Counted from the first letter of the stretch, positions 32,793 through 43,644 are shown. The stretch: DNA of 64,000 nt from Nitzschia sp. DOCU1 (GCA_951394045.1 OX595999.1:1550001-1614000), one strand, 5' to 3'. Notes: generated by a model from the letters alone, not told the origin. A program made the numbers and translations.

Positions 32793-34175
32793 CTATTGCG
32801 ACATTTGTTGCTCCTGACGAGCTTGTTGATACTTTGTAATGGTTGCTTCAAAGCTCTCTAGAGACTGAACGTAATTCTCCAATCGCAAAGTTGCCATTTC
32901 TTTCCATTTCTCCAAGGGTTGTTGAGAGGCATGAAAGAAAATGGCAGCTTCCAACCACGTCATGGGCAATAATAAATCCGACTCGAGTTGGAGCAACTCC
33001 ACATTGGACATGGCAACAACTGTGCTGGGATCATTTTCCGCAATTGTCTCGAGGTAGGTTTGAAGAAAGAGTTCTTGATTGTTGGAATGTGGACGACTAC
33101 TTGTCGTTCGAAACAATTTGGCCAAATCATAGGCTCGATAATGACATCCTGCCGTTTCCAAGTCAATCAATCGAATGTTGTTACTACCATCGCCCGTAAT
33201 AGTAGTGCCACTACCATCACGTGGTACTACTTGTTGTTGTTGTTGTGGCACCAACATGATATTGGAAGGTTTAAAATCTCCGTGACCAATATTCACCATG
33301 GGTAACTTCAAAGCATCCAGTCGGTTTTTTTGGTAATGGACTTGTTCTTGGAGATAGTTGCGCGTCGCTCTATCTGAAATGCCAGGTAACAAGACATGAA
33401 TCGAATCCCACAACATGTTGTTGTTGTAGCCACATGGTTTAGATTTTGTAGATTCATTGTTGTGGTTTGGAATTTGGAGTGTGTGAAGTCTAGCCAAGGA
33501 TTGTGCCACAGGGACCAGCAATGTCGTGGCATTTTGGGCATGAATCATGTCTTCTGTCAAGGACGTGGCATGTTCCAACCATTCCATTAACAGAGCCTTG
33601 TGATTGGATTCATAGACATGGGGTCCTAGTTGTAGCTGAGCCAATAAACCATCGACAGCTCCCGCGGGATGGCCCGAAACTTGAATGCGAGATTGCGCCA
33701 AGTCGAAATAGACCTTGAGAATTAGTTTCGGGGTCGTCGTCGTTGCATTATCCAGGGGACAAACAATATACAAGGAGTTGCAAAATCCCAAACTAGCCCC
33801 CTTGTGTTGCGAGAGTGGCTTGAGCCAGAATGATGACTTATTCCAAAACTCGTGCTGCTGGTCGGCCTCGTTCGAATGCTGTTGTACGCGTCGTTGAATC
33901 CATTCCCAGCATTCGCGAGGCACACCTTGTTCTTGTTGCAAAGTGAGATTGGTCTCCACCACTATCCCACTAGAGTGTCCTTGAGTAGCATGAATAAAAG
34001 AGTTAAATTGTCTTTGCGGCGCTCTGCCATCATGCTGTCGTCGTTGTTGTTGTAGGACAGGATGAAAGCCTGACACATAAACTCGTCCAAACGTCGTCGT
34101 CGTAGTCGACGAGATGATCCATGCTGATGCCAGGCTGACTATTGCACAAAGAAAGAATTGGCTTCCAAGAGTCAT
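32793..34175 (-). CDS. Choline/aminoglycoside-kinase-fold protein with plastid-type leader
   Basis: A 460-residue protein. Residues 290-345 carry the catalytic signature of the APH/choline kinase fold: HGDFKPSNIML (catalytic Asp and Asn) and RLIDLETAG (metal-binding Asp). LLMEWLEHATSL upstream matches the N-lobe hinge. Known members phosphorylate choline, ethanolamine or other small molecules with ATP; the substrate here is not determined. The N-terminus is hydrophobic (FFLCAIVSLASAW). The ASA-W junction fits the diatom ASAF rule, in which F may be replaced by W, Y or L, and suggests import into the complex plastid. It is a single exon. Confidence 0.75.
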   Translation of the reverse strand: MTLGSQFFLCAIVSLASAWIISSTTTTTFGRVYVSGFHPVLQQQRRQHDGRAPQRQFNSFIHATQGHSSGIVVETNLTLQQEQGVPRECWEWIQRRVQQHSNEADQQHEFWNKSSFWLKPLSQHKGASLGFCNSLYIVCPLDNATTTTPKLILKVYFDLAQSRIQVSGHPAGAVDGLLAQLQLGPHVYESNHKALLMEWLEHATSLTEDMIHAQNATTLLVPVAQSLARLHTLQIPNHNNESTKSKPCGYNNNMLWDSIHVLLPGISDRATRNYLQEQVHYQKNRLDALKLPMVNIGHGDFKPSNIMLVPQQQQQVVPRDGSGTTITGDGSNNIRLIDLETAGCHYRAYDLAKLFRTTSSRPHSNNQELFLQTYLETIAENDPSTVVAMSNVELLQLESDLLLPMTWLEAAIFFHASQQPLEKWKEMATLRLENYVQSLESFEATITKYQQARQEQQMSQ

Positions 34176-34692
34176 ATCATAGCATTGTTTCAGAGCAGCC
34201 AGCTACTATAGAGTACAACAAGACGATACTGGACGACGTAGCGTCGTTTGGATGCCAAAGCGACCCTCATCGTTCTCTCATTCGGCGCCGTTGACGATGA
34301 GAGCAAACGAATAAAAGAAAGAGACTCTCGGCACGAAAGATAGACCGCCACGCGTGCGTATCCATCCAATTGACGCCAAAGTTCGCCAAACGATTCGCCA
34401 CTTCAAAACGGCGCTCTTCTTGTTTCGATAGCTAAGACCGGTAGCGGGCATTCCATACTTTTTCTAGCTAGTGGTGGCTTCATAACGAAGCATGGTAGCT
34501 GCTGGCGTAGTCTGTTGTTGTTTGCTCCTCAACAAGTACGAGTTGTTCTTACTACTACGACGACGAATTAGTAAGACTGGAAGAATACCCAAACTACAGA
34601 CGAATAGGAACAAGCACTTGCCAAGAGAGCGAAAATCGCCAACCCCATCATTGTGATCATCCCGTTGTTTACCCCCTACTTGTAGTACCATG
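34176..34692. other. Intergenic region with a doubtful 75-codon ORF
   Basis: A minus-strand ORF at 34464-34691 starts one base past the stop of the glycosyltransferase gene and has one hydrophobic stretch (CLFLFVCSLGILPVLLI). It lies in the probable 3' UTR and I do not accept it as a gene. Nothing else is seen. Confidence 0.35.
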
Positions 34693-36063
34693 CTATGACT
34701 TCACTGGAAAGGGATCTTGGAGAAACTCTTGATGCCTCGTTACCCAGTTCCACAAGTCCTTGAAGCGGTCCCCCTGATGAACGACTCGAGATATTGTCAA
34801 ACCATCTGCCTCGGTAAACAATCCCTCCGAATTTGTCAAGTTGTATTCGAGACCCAAATCTTTTTTGCGGAGAGATGTGTTCTTTTGTTTCATTTGGGCT
34901 ATGTACTCTTTTTCGGCAATGGAGGCTTCGACCCCAATGGTATTGACAATGCCACCTGCTCGATTCGGCCAGGCCGTTGCAAACGGAAGCTGTCCACTAT
35001 AATAAAGATAATTGTGTATGCTTTGGTCGTCCCCTTTGAAAGAAAAGTGACAATGTGGATCGCTCGCCCAAGCTTTCATTTCTTCGTGCATGACATGGAA
35101 ATATTTCATCATGGCGTCTCGAGTACCAATTGTCGTACCAGAACATAGCATGACCTCGTCCAAGTGAATTCCCTTGCACTTTTGAAAGGGTACATCCGTC
35201 AACCAATGTGTAGTGCGTTGGCTCACGTGTTCTTCCATGACAAACAATCCCTTGACCACCGGCGAGCCGGGACCGAATGGATCCAGCTGAAAAAAAGTGT
35301 CCCGCACATCCGTGGTAAGAATGGGGCCCGTACAAGACGGACACTCCTCTAGCCAGTCTCGTTGCAGCGGAAATCGACTCCATCTAGTCTTGATATCCAG
35401 ATAGGGATACGGGCAGTCTGTGTTATTTTGGAATGTACACGGGGCGAGCTTGAGAATCTTGGTGGTTACATTCCGATAGGCCAAATAGTCCAATATTTCT
35501 TTGGAAACATCCGGCGACACTCCCAAGATTATATGACCCTTGTATCCGGTCTTGCGTAGTGAGCCAACAAATCGTTGATAAACTTCCAGGGGATATCCCG
35601 TGGCCATGCCCATGACAGTGGCTGTGGATGAGTCTCCGTTGTAGTCAATGGCTTCGTAAAGACGTGGATCGCTAAGGTCTACACCTGCCTCGGTCCTTTT
35701 GAGACTGGTATCGATTGGATTTTTCAGAACCATTTGGGGGTCTAATCGCATCTCTGGTAATCGTTGAAAGGATGTCTCGAGCGGTCTTGGAATTCTTGTT
35801 TTGGGCACTGGCTTTGGTGGGCGAGTCGTCTGTTCCGCCACATGGATTTCTATCGTTGGAAGTATCTCTGCTGGATTTCCTTGAAGACCTTTTTCAATTC
35901 GGGGAGTACTCAATGAATTGCTTATTGTAGACATCAAGTAGAGGCACGCTGCGACCGTAATGGCAAATAGGCATCGAATCACAAAGAAATTCGCTCGTTG
36001 CGCCGCAGCTGGCTGGTATGGCGACGCAAACGTTGTTTTGTGTCGAAAGACGGGTATTGTCAT
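34693..36063 (-). CDS. Type II membrane glycosyltransferase-like protein, copy 1
   Basis: A 456-residue protein. A short basic N-tail, one signal-anchor helix (FFVIRCLFAITVAACLYLM, about 26-45) and a Pro-rich stem lead to a lumenal catalytic-type domain. The conserved core reads TRWSRFPLQRDWLEECPSC then ILTTDVRDTFFQLDPFG, the D-x-x-D equivalent that binds metal and nucleotide sugar in several GT families that use such motifs. HLDEVMLCSGTT and KGDDQSIHNYLYYSGQ follow. It is probably a Golgi enzyme. Donor and acceptor are unknown. A paralogue lies immediately upstream in the same orientation. Confidence 0.72.
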   Translation of the reverse strand: MTIPVFRHKTTFASPYQPAAAQRANFFVIRCLFAITVAACLYLMSTISNSLSTPRIEKGLQGNPAEILPTIEIHVAEQTTRPPKPVPKTRIPRPLETSFQRLPEMRLDPQMVLKNPIDTSLKRTEAGVDLSDPRLYEAIDYNGDSSTATVMGMATGYPLEVYQRFVGSLRKTGYKGHIILGVSPDVSKEILDYLAYRNVTTKILKLAPCTFQNNTDCPYPYLDIKTRWSRFPLQRDWLEECPSCTGPILTTDVRDTFFQLDPFGPGSPVVKGLFVMEEHVSQRTTHWLTDVPFQKCKGIHLDEVMLCSGTTIGTRDAMMKYFHVMHEEMKAWASDPHCHFSFKGDDQSIHNYLYYSGQLPFATAWPNRAGGIVNTIGVEASIAEKEYIAQMKQKNTSLRKKDLGLEYNLTNSEGLFTEADGLTISRVVHQGDRFKDLWNWVTRHQEFLQDPFPVKS

Positions 36064-36444
36064 TTTGCTCGCTGGATTGTAGCTTTGTTATCTCTGAGGT
36101 TGACTCTGACGAATTGCTGGTTCTGTGGTGCAGATGGGTGTACATTGGGGTGGAATTCCATTCGCTTGGATGCAGATCATTTGAGAGAGGCCAAAATTTC
36201 GACCAACGCGTGCGTTGAGTGCAACAAAAAGTGAGGTGCCGCCCTGCGCGCTTTGTAGTCGCAAGGGTCGAAGCGTCCTAACCGCTGCTCGCGCCGCTTG
36301 CATTCGCGCGACACCCCCCATTTCTGGTCGCATTGGTCGTCGCTTTCCTGATGCATGCTATGGATGGTTAAAGAAAGTGAGTCCATGACCCAACCTTGAT
36401 AGTATAGAAAAGATGACAAGTTGGAAGCCCTACAACAACCACTT
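36064..36444. other. Spacer between tandem glycosyltransferase-like genes
   Basis: 381 bp with the promoter of the left copy and the 3' flank of the right copy. No other feature is seen. Confidence 0.5.
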
Positions 36445-37800
36445 CTATTCCAATGACGGTATTGGGTCCTTTGCAAGCCCACGCGCGTCCAACCACTTCT
36501 GAAATTGGAGGTAATTCGCAAAGCGGTCGTACTGATGGATGACACGAGATGTCGACCCATCGAATTCGGAAAACCAGCCGTCAGCATTCGTCAAGTTGTA
36601 CTCCAACCCCAAGAAGAACTTGTCCGATGAACCTTCAAACGGAATACTTCGGGCTTCAGCTTTGGTGAGTTTTTTGTTTTGCTTTTGCAGGTTTTTGACG
36701 TGCTGCTTTTGGGCTTTGGCCCCGTCCACTCCGACCGTATTGACAATGCCACCCGCTCGATTCGGCCAGGCAGTGGCGAACGGTAGTTGTCCGCTATAGT
36801 ACAAGTAGTTGTGTATGCTTTGGTCATCACCATGGAAAGCGAAATGACAATGTGGATCGCTCGCCCAGGCTTTCATTTCCCCGTACATGACTTGGAAATA
36901 TTTCATCATGGCGACTCGAGTACCAACCGTCGTACCAGAGCACAACATGACCTCGTCCAAGTGAATTCCTTTGCACTTTTTAAAGGGTACATCCGTCAAC
37001 CAATGCGTAGTGCGCTGGCTTGCGTGCTCTTCCATGACAAACAATCCCTTGACCACCGGCGAGCCGGGACCGAATGGATCCAGCTGGAAAAAAGTGTCTC
37101 GCACATCGGTCGTCAGGATGGGGCCCGTACAAGACGGACACTCCTCTAGCCAGTCTCGTTGCAGTGGAAATCGACTCCATCTAGTTTTGACATCCAGATA
37201 GGGGTAGGCACAATATTCCTCCTTCGTCTGCTGGAAGGAGCATGGTTCAAGACGGATAATCTTTGCCGTAACATTGCGATACTTCAAGTAGACCAAAACT
37301 TCTTGGGAAACGTCGGGTGACACTCCCAAGATAATATTACCCTTGAATCCTGTCTTGCGCAAGGAGCCTACAAATCGTTCATAGACATCCAGGTGATATC
37401 CCGTGGCCATGCCCATGACCGTGGCAGTTGAAGAATCCCCCTTCAAGTCTTCGCCTTGGTAATAAAGCCTAGGATCACTTATATCAACGCCTGCTTCAGT
37501 TCTGACGAGTGTCTTGTCGATTGGATTGCGGCCCACCGTCTGAGGATGTTCTCGCATTTCGTCGAGTCGATCATAGGCTGTTTCCATGGGGCGATCAAGA
37601 TTTTTGGGATGGGAGATGCGTCGTTTAGAAGATAAGTTTGGCCCTGGTGACAAAGCATGGTGGGACATTGGGGCGTCGTGGGTCGATAAATTTACCATGA
37701 AAAGAAACGACAAAAGATACAGGGTAATTGCTCCCATGAATAGTCTTTTCGACAGGACGGAACTCCGCCACCGGGTTGATAGTGGTGGAGTTATTGCCAT
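36445..37800 (-). CDS. Type II membrane glycosyltransferase-like protein, copy 2
   Basis: A 451-residue tandem paralogue with the same layout: signal anchor LFMGAITLYLLSFLFMV (about 20-40), stem, then the core with ILTTDVRDTFFQLDPFG and GDDQSIHNYLYYSGQ. The core is nearly identical to copy 1. The N-terminus, stem and the segment after VNTVGV are diverged (a KAQKQHVKNLQKQNKKL insertion here). The N-glycosylation-type motif NLT in LEYNLTN is shared. Substrates are unknown. Confidence 0.72.
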   Translation of the reverse strand: MAITPPLSTRWRSSVLSKRLFMGAITLYLLSFLFMVNLSTHDAPMSHHALSPGPNLSSKRRISHPKNLDRPMETAYDRLDEMREHPQTVGRNPIDKTLVRTEAGVDISDPRLYYQGEDLKGDSSTATVMGMATGYHLDVYERFVGSLRKTGFKGNIILGVSPDVSQEVLVYLKYRNVTAKIIRLEPCSFQQTKEEYCAYPYLDVKTRWSRFPLQRDWLEECPSCTGPILTTDVRDTFFQLDPFGPGSPVVKGLFVMEEHASQRTTHWLTDVPFKKCKGIHLDEVMLCSGTTVGTRVAMMKYFQVMYGEMKAWASDPHCHFAFHGDDQSIHNYLYYSGQLPFATAWPNRAGGIVNTVGVDGAKAQKQHVKNLQKQNKKLTKAEARSIPFEGSSDKFFLGLEYNLTNADGWFSEFDGSTSRVIHQYDRFANYLQFQKWLDARGLAKDPIPSLE

Positions 37801-38270
37801 GGTGCTTATCGCGGTTCCTCGAATAACTCACTTTGTGTGTCCACTTGCTGCATCTTTGTTAGACTAAGTTCACACAAGAGACTTTCGTTTGTTGTGTCCC
37901 TTTCGATCGGGCGGCGTCGGAATGAAAAACTGGCAGTGCTCTCAATAACAAAACTTACAGCGGCTAGAGAATTGGACTACAATGAGTCCTCCGATATAGG
38001 CCGATCCACACACAGACAGTCATGGGCCATTTTTGGCCCTGCTCGCGAGGCCATTACCGACGTGCACTTTTGATGCTTTGGGACGGGCCACGCGAGCGGA
38101 GAAACCCAGTCCGAACGAAAATGATCGATGCCACTCCGTCGACGGGGATTTCGCGGTTCATTTTCAATCTTCCCTCCAACACACAGCTCCATATCCCATT
38201 GCCATTTTGCTTATATACTGCATCCTCCTATCTGATATCATCATCCCCTTGTGGCGATAGCAACTGACTC
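37801..38270. other. Intergenic region with a dispersed repeat
   Basis: Bases 37906-38085 resemble 57676-57792 in the same orientation. Shared blocks include GCGAGGCCATT--CGACGTGCACTTTTG (with one or two differences) and AATGAGTYCTCC. The left copy has about 57 bp more in its middle. Otherwise empty. Confidence 0.6.
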
Positions 38271-39317
38271 ATGTCCAGTCACCGATTGTGGACCCTCTTT
38301 TCTTTCACGTTCGTTTGTCTTTGTCTCGTGGCCGTTCCTGTGCTGTTTCCCGATTCGGTCGTCGTTCTTCGATCCTTGCTTCTGAGCAGCAGCAAACAAG
38401 GCACAACAAATCAAGGGAATGACCCAAGCAGCAGCCATTCCGGTCCATCAGGCGAACAAGATTCCACGGAAAAGGCTGCTTCCAAATCGAAACGGAAGCT
38501 ATCACCACTCGAGCTCAAGTTTGCCATTGATGGTCCTCACGTTCACTATCGCCATGTGGGCGACGACGACGACGTCGAATCAGAGGACGTGAATCCTATC
38601 CAGAATACCGACACTACCAATATCATATACTTGGATTATCGGGTAGGAGACTGGGTCACACGAGATGTCATCCACTATGAAATCTACGACTATGACTGCA
38701 AGGAAGTAATCAATGCCAGCAACAGCAGCAGCAATTCAGCCTATCCCCCCATGCGCGTGTTGGAACCAGAGAAACTGCAGGATGACGCTACTGATTTGTC
38801 AGAAGACGCGGATTCAACGTTGCCAGATGACCGAGACCCAGCCACAACGGCGAAGAAAAGTCTGTGGAGACTGACACTGGAATTGCTGCTGGTGGATGAA
38901 CAAGAAAATCCGTCAGCCGAGGAGGCCACCAGCCACGAGGACGAGGGATCATCAACAGTATCATCCTCGGTCGCCCATCAGTACCAATTTTGTGTCCGGT
39001 GGATGCTCTTTAGTCTTCCTAGATCGAATGAGTACTCTATGGAAACCACTTTTGAGCAAACGCAATTGAAAATCGTCATGGATCATTCCTCGTCGGCTCT
39101 GGTGAATGAACGACGACCAAGAATCCAAACGTTGGAGGTATCCAAACCAGACCCTGTGGATATTCAAGTGCGAGTTGACGGTCGAGGGAGGGCAACCGTA
39201 GTCCGCCCAGAGAAGGACGGCGATGATGTGGCCGCCAAGAAGACTGGCACACCTGGTGCTGCTAGTGAGGCAACCAAACAAGAGAATGGAATGCCGCCGC
39301 AAGACGATGAATTATAG
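38271..39317 (+). CDS. Signal-anchored protein of unknown function
   Basis: A 348-residue protein. A hydrophobic N-terminus (LFSFTFVCLCLVAVPVLF, about 10-27) suggests a signal peptide or anchor. The rest is hydrophilic, with Asp-rich and Ser-rich stretches, a possible beta-type core (DTTNIIYLDYRVGDWVTRDVIHYEIYDYDC) and, after an acidic linker, YQFCVRWMLFSLPRSNEYSM. No known family is recognised. It lies about 190 bp downstream of the dispersed repeat. Confidence 0.6.
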   Translation: MSSHRLWTLFSFTFVCLCLVAVPVLFPDSVVVLRSLLLSSSKQGTTNQGNDPSSSHSGPSGEQDSTEKAASKSKRKLSPLELKFAIDGPHVHYRHVGDDDDVESEDVNPIQNTDTTNIIYLDYRVGDWVTRDVIHYEIYDYDCKEVINASNSSSNSAYPPMRVLEPEKLQDDATDLSEDADSTLPDDRDPATTAKKSLWRLTLELLLVDEQENPSAEEATSHEDEGSSTVSSSVAHQYQFCVRWMLFSLPRSNEYSMETTFEQTQLKIVMDHSSSALVNERRPRIQTLEVSKPDPVDIQVRVDGRGRATVVRPEKDGDDVAAKKTGTPGAASEATKQENGMPPQDDEL

Positions 39318-39590
39318 CGTGATAGGAATAATAAATCTCTCGACGTGATCTTTTCAATTTGTTAGTAGTAGTACGTTTCTTCCAACATCATAGGTCATGC
39401 CTGCTCTATTTCTAATGAACTACTTGGAGGACGGCAGCTACTACCCTGCTGTAGCTACTTCAGTGCTAACTAGTAGTACTATTACTACCAAGAGGACTGT
39501 AAAGCAGGGAAACCTTCGGTGCATTGTCCTACCTGCGACGGTGGCACTCATAGGCACTAGTAGTACTAGTACTACTAGCGCGCACTTTTC

Positions 39591-39628
<38 letters not shown>

Positions 39629-39832
39629 CACGCCTATTTTAGTACTATTTCAGCCAGTACCTTAAAGTGTGAGTCGGAATTTTATACACATGGTGCATAA
39701 TAATCAGACTCGACATACAAGACTAACCGGATGACCACTTGGACTAGTCACGCGCACGGTGCGGTGGACTTCAAAGTTTAAACGACGTCGACGAGACGAC
39801 AAAACGACGCAACAGCTAACACTAGTAAGTTA
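39318..39832. other. Intergenic, microsatellite-rich
   Basis: It contains several ACTAGTAGT stretches and the GA repeat listed separately. No gene is supported. Confidence 0.5.
39594..39626. repeat. (GA)16 microsatellite
   Basis: An uninterrupted 33-nt GA run. Confidence 0.95.
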
Positions 39833-42802
39833 CTACTTTGGATTTGGCTCCTTTGCTGTTTGACATTCTTTACTGCAATACATGTCAAGTTCATTGACTG
39901 TAGAAGTCAGACCATTTGCCTGGGCGCACATATTGTGGATACCAGCAACACTGCAACCATGGCAACAATGGTCAGGGGCCAAATTATTCCACTGACAGCC
40001 TACAATGGAGCATCGTCCAGGGCTTTTTGACACCGGTACTTTTCTCTGCACCTCTGAGGTTCTAGTTTGTGGGACATGTTGTGTAAGGTGCTGCTGCGAA
40101 TATGCACGTAGCTCAAATGTTGAAACATTGCCACGATTGACCTCCACACCAGTAGCTCCAGTCGGTCCAACATAGAGCCTGGATCCATCAAATCCAGCAG
40201 CATCTCCTACTCTAAGTTGTTCTGCCCCAGCAGCTATCATTTCATGGCGCATTTCCTGGTTGGCTTGCTCTCTGATCTCACAGTCACGATCTGCAATTCG
40301 TTGGCGTTGTTCTTCGTCAAGATCTTCCATGCCACCAAAAGAATCCGGAAAGGCATTGTTTGTGGTGGACGAGGGGTTGGATGAATGGTTGCGGCGCCTT
40401 TGCCTTTGAAGCTGATTGGTCGGTTGTAGATTTCTTCTTTTCTGTCGCTGTGGATACAAAGGGGTTGTGGTGCTGTGTCTTTTCTTTCGGCTGCCGCCAC
40501 CACTTCGCGGCCGGTTCCTGAAGGAGGTTGCCTCGGTGCCCAGCTTGGCTTTGTCCTCTTCCGTTCCTGACTTTTTAATAGACGATGGTTGTATCTTGTT
40601 AAACCAGCTAGACACATTCCATTTGACACACCCACCAGTCTTGAAACAATAGGCTACCCGGTTCTTCAAAATATTAAGGCATTCGGTGTAGTAGGCCTCA
40701 ACAGCATCATCACTCATTGTCCGTGTGTCAGTTGGTAGCTGTGTGGTTGCGTGTTTTTCCAAATATGTAAAAATAGGCACCCAGTTGATTCGATAGCGAT
40801 TCTGAAGTTCTTTGGTTGGCAGAGCACTCAACAAACAAAATGGACGAATGCATTGGCTTCCATTTGCATTCACAGTCTGACCCTTGAGCCACAACTGCAG
40901 GCCTTGTCGCAGGGTTGCCGAAGGGAATTGGAATCCTTGTGGAACAGGATGGAATTTCCCGCCATATTGGAAAATATTTGCCGCCTGAAAAGTAGGAGTG
41001 TGGCTAGTGTATCCTTCTTCATCTTTGTTGTCATGGTTAGCGCCAGCATGTCGCAGTCTCCTGATTGAAGCCTTGATGCTTTCAAATTCTTTCTTTGTAG
41101 CTTCCATCTGGTCGTTCTTATGCCTCTCTAGAATTTGTGTGAGGCGATGGCTTGTAATGTGACCTGCCTCTAAGGCGTTTTCTTCAAGAGTCTTCACCAT
41201 GGATGCTACCAACGTTTCGTTTTGGTGGTCCATATTTGCCATCAATTTTCCCGTTTGCTCGACCAGCTTTTCAAGCTGACGTGCATGCATGACATGCGGT
41301 GGAATGCCCGTAGGAGCTTCAATAACCCCTGCAGTTTTTTCAAGGGTCACAAGACTCTTGAGTTCCTTCAGGAGGGCTCAATCGTGGAGGATGGCGACTT
41401 TGGTAAAGTCGTGCCCAGAATGGCACGACATCTTTCCAATGAGGGCGTCGGAATGAAAAACCACGCACGCAAATAGCCGCAAAATCAGTGCAGTATAAGC
41501 TGGTTTGTTTTCCATTAAATTCTTATACGTCAAGGTCATGCCTCATTTCACAAACTTGTTTGACATTGGGTCGGAAATATTCCAATGTGGTGGCAAAACA
41601 TCAAAGTTAGGTGACATTGGATCCAAGCCAGCTAATATTCTGCCAAGGTACTGATCGCCAACACTGCCAAAGTGCCAGTATACATCCAGTACGGAGCCAA
41701 TGCTCCATTCACCCCGGTGAGCAATGGAGGGAATTGATGGTGGCATAGTAGTTCCCGATACTGCATGGGTTGCAGATCCTTTGCGAGTGCCGTATGGGTT
41801 GAATTTTTTAATATTGATATGATTGCCAACTGTCATAAGATGAGGTTGGATCATCCCTACAAGCTGTTCAGCATACTTCTTTGAAGCATTTCCTTCTAGG
41901 AGGCCGTTGTGTAGAAAGAAGCAATCACCAGTCTGCCCTTCGCCTTCACACAAGGCTAACCAAATTCCCATCCCCGTCCAGAAGCATTCCTGCCACTGGA
42001 AGGGATTGGCAAAGATATTCTTTTCCGACAGTTTTTCACTCGCCTTGTCTGCTTTAGAATCGTCATATTTAACTACTAGGGAGTCAACGCCCAATTTCAC
42101 GTTGTGAAAACCAAGTGGATCAATAGAAGCGCACCAAGCCATACAGTTCCATTGTGCAAGCATCCAGAACCACACAAATGTATTGTTGGAATCAATAGCA
42201 TACTTCAGGAGCAGCCTGTATAATGATATTGAAATAGGATCAGCGTCGGTCTGATCCACATTCCCTTTCTTCTTTTCTTTATTGAACTCCTTTTTGTACC
42301 TTCCGAGGAATTGATCAAACATCTTGAAGAACTTCACTGGTAGTAGCACTCCCGCCATCTTGGATCCCCACATTATGGCATCCTTGTACTTCCTTAAATC
42401 TTGGAGGCTTTTTAGCTTGCTGCCATCATCGTTGTGCTTATTGCATACAAGAAAATGTAGAACAAAGCTCTCATTGAGCCCTTCGTAGACAATGTCCTCC
42501 GTCTTGCCAAAGTGATACTTCGTAGCATCTGCAAGATCTGCTTCTGATACTTTGCAAACGCCTACAGCGTAGTATGTAGGGTCATTTTCCTTCCAGAAAG
42601 TGACGATTCTTTTGATTCGGTTGCGGTAATCCTGCCGAGTTTTGTCATTGTGGGCGAATGATGCCGTTTCATTGTATCTCTCCACTAGATCTGTTGGTAG
42701 TGCAAGATCATCGCCAACCGTTGGTGCAGTGTCATTGGTCTCACGTTGTTGAGAATGAATGCGACCACCTCGGTGTCCTCGTTGCCCCCTGCTGGCCGAC
42801 AT
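39833..42802 (-). pseudogene. Crypton-like tyrosine recombinase with C-terminal zinc finger, two nonsense codons
   Basis: Two long ORFs (41543-42802 and 39833-41350) are in the same frame, and the frame between them is open except for TGA at 41543-41545 and TGA at about 41384. I read it as one 989-codon gene. The N-terminal half looks like a tyrosine recombinase: a core-binding helical region (YRNRIKRIVTFW), then GTRKGSATHAVSG (catalytic Arg box), HRGEW and VYWHFGSVGDQYLGRIL with a candidate catalytic Tyr. The first catalytic Arg is expected in QWNCMAWCASID, where Trp stands. The C-terminal half has a coiled coil, a basic QRQKRR stretch and a Cys-rich finger (CSIVGCQW...HCCHGC...CSKEC). This architecture matches Crypton-type DNA transposons of stramenopiles. 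No inverted repeats were found, as expected for Cryptons. Confidence 0.65.
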
Positions 42803-43644
42803 GGTGGTGGTGGTGGTGCGTGTTGTTCCTTGAATGTGGCCAATGAGGAGGAATGAAGCTGCTACTCGTGCTGTGACGTGTTGGCCAGAAAATTATACAT
42901 TGTGGAACCAAGAGTTGTATAATTTTCCGAACGTACCCACGGAAGCGGCATCCCACCGTGCAAAAAACGTGGCAAACTACTGCCGGGTAGTGCGGAAAAA
43001 TAAACATTTTCTGTATAATGGACTTGTATGACTAATGAAGTCCTGTATACGATTCCGACAGTCCTCCAGGTTCTGTGTTCTCGTGTACTTTTGTGTTCGT
43101 CGGAGTTTCGGTCGTAGCTGGTGCTTTGGTAATACTCTAGTAGTAGTGCGGCGGCTGCTACTCTAGTAGTCGTAGTACTAGTAGTACGGTAGTATTGACT
43201 CCTGGCTATCTAGTAAAAGTGATAGTAGCTCGTCACAGCAGCTAGCCACTACTACTACTAACTCCAGGTGACTGGTGAGCTGTGCAGGTACTTTTACTAG
43301 CCCTAGTACTGTAGCTATGAAGTTTTAGTGCTGTATCGGAGTTGCAAATGGCAGGCCTTTGGCGCACCTGCGGTGCACCGCCCCTCCCCCTTTCCCCACA
43401 GCTGGCAAGGAAGGGGTAAAAATGCCGGAATTTTGCTCTTTTGGCCATCTGTTCTTCCTTCGTCGTCGTCATCACTTTGTTCCGATTAGCTTGCTGGGCA
43501 ATAATACATTGTTGGGACTATGGAGCCAGATAGCAAGAACGCTTGAAAAGCCCCTCCCAAATAACGGCAATTCGTTGTGTTCCCTACTTTATTAGGGAGT
43601 TCTTTGGCGGGAGTTTGTTCAGTTTCGTTCATAGTACTTGTCGG
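42803..43644. other. Intergenic, with CTAGTAGT microsatellite
   Basis: Bases 43126-43265 are dominated by CTAGTAGT/TACTACTAG permutations. The remainder probably includes the 5' end of the recombinase element and the promoter of the glycoprotein gene. No gene is supported. Confidence 0.45.

Noticed and set aside
39594..39626. GA run as part of an ORF
   Set aside because: It is a plain dinucleotide microsatellite; the overlapping 81-codon ORF is an artefact of it.
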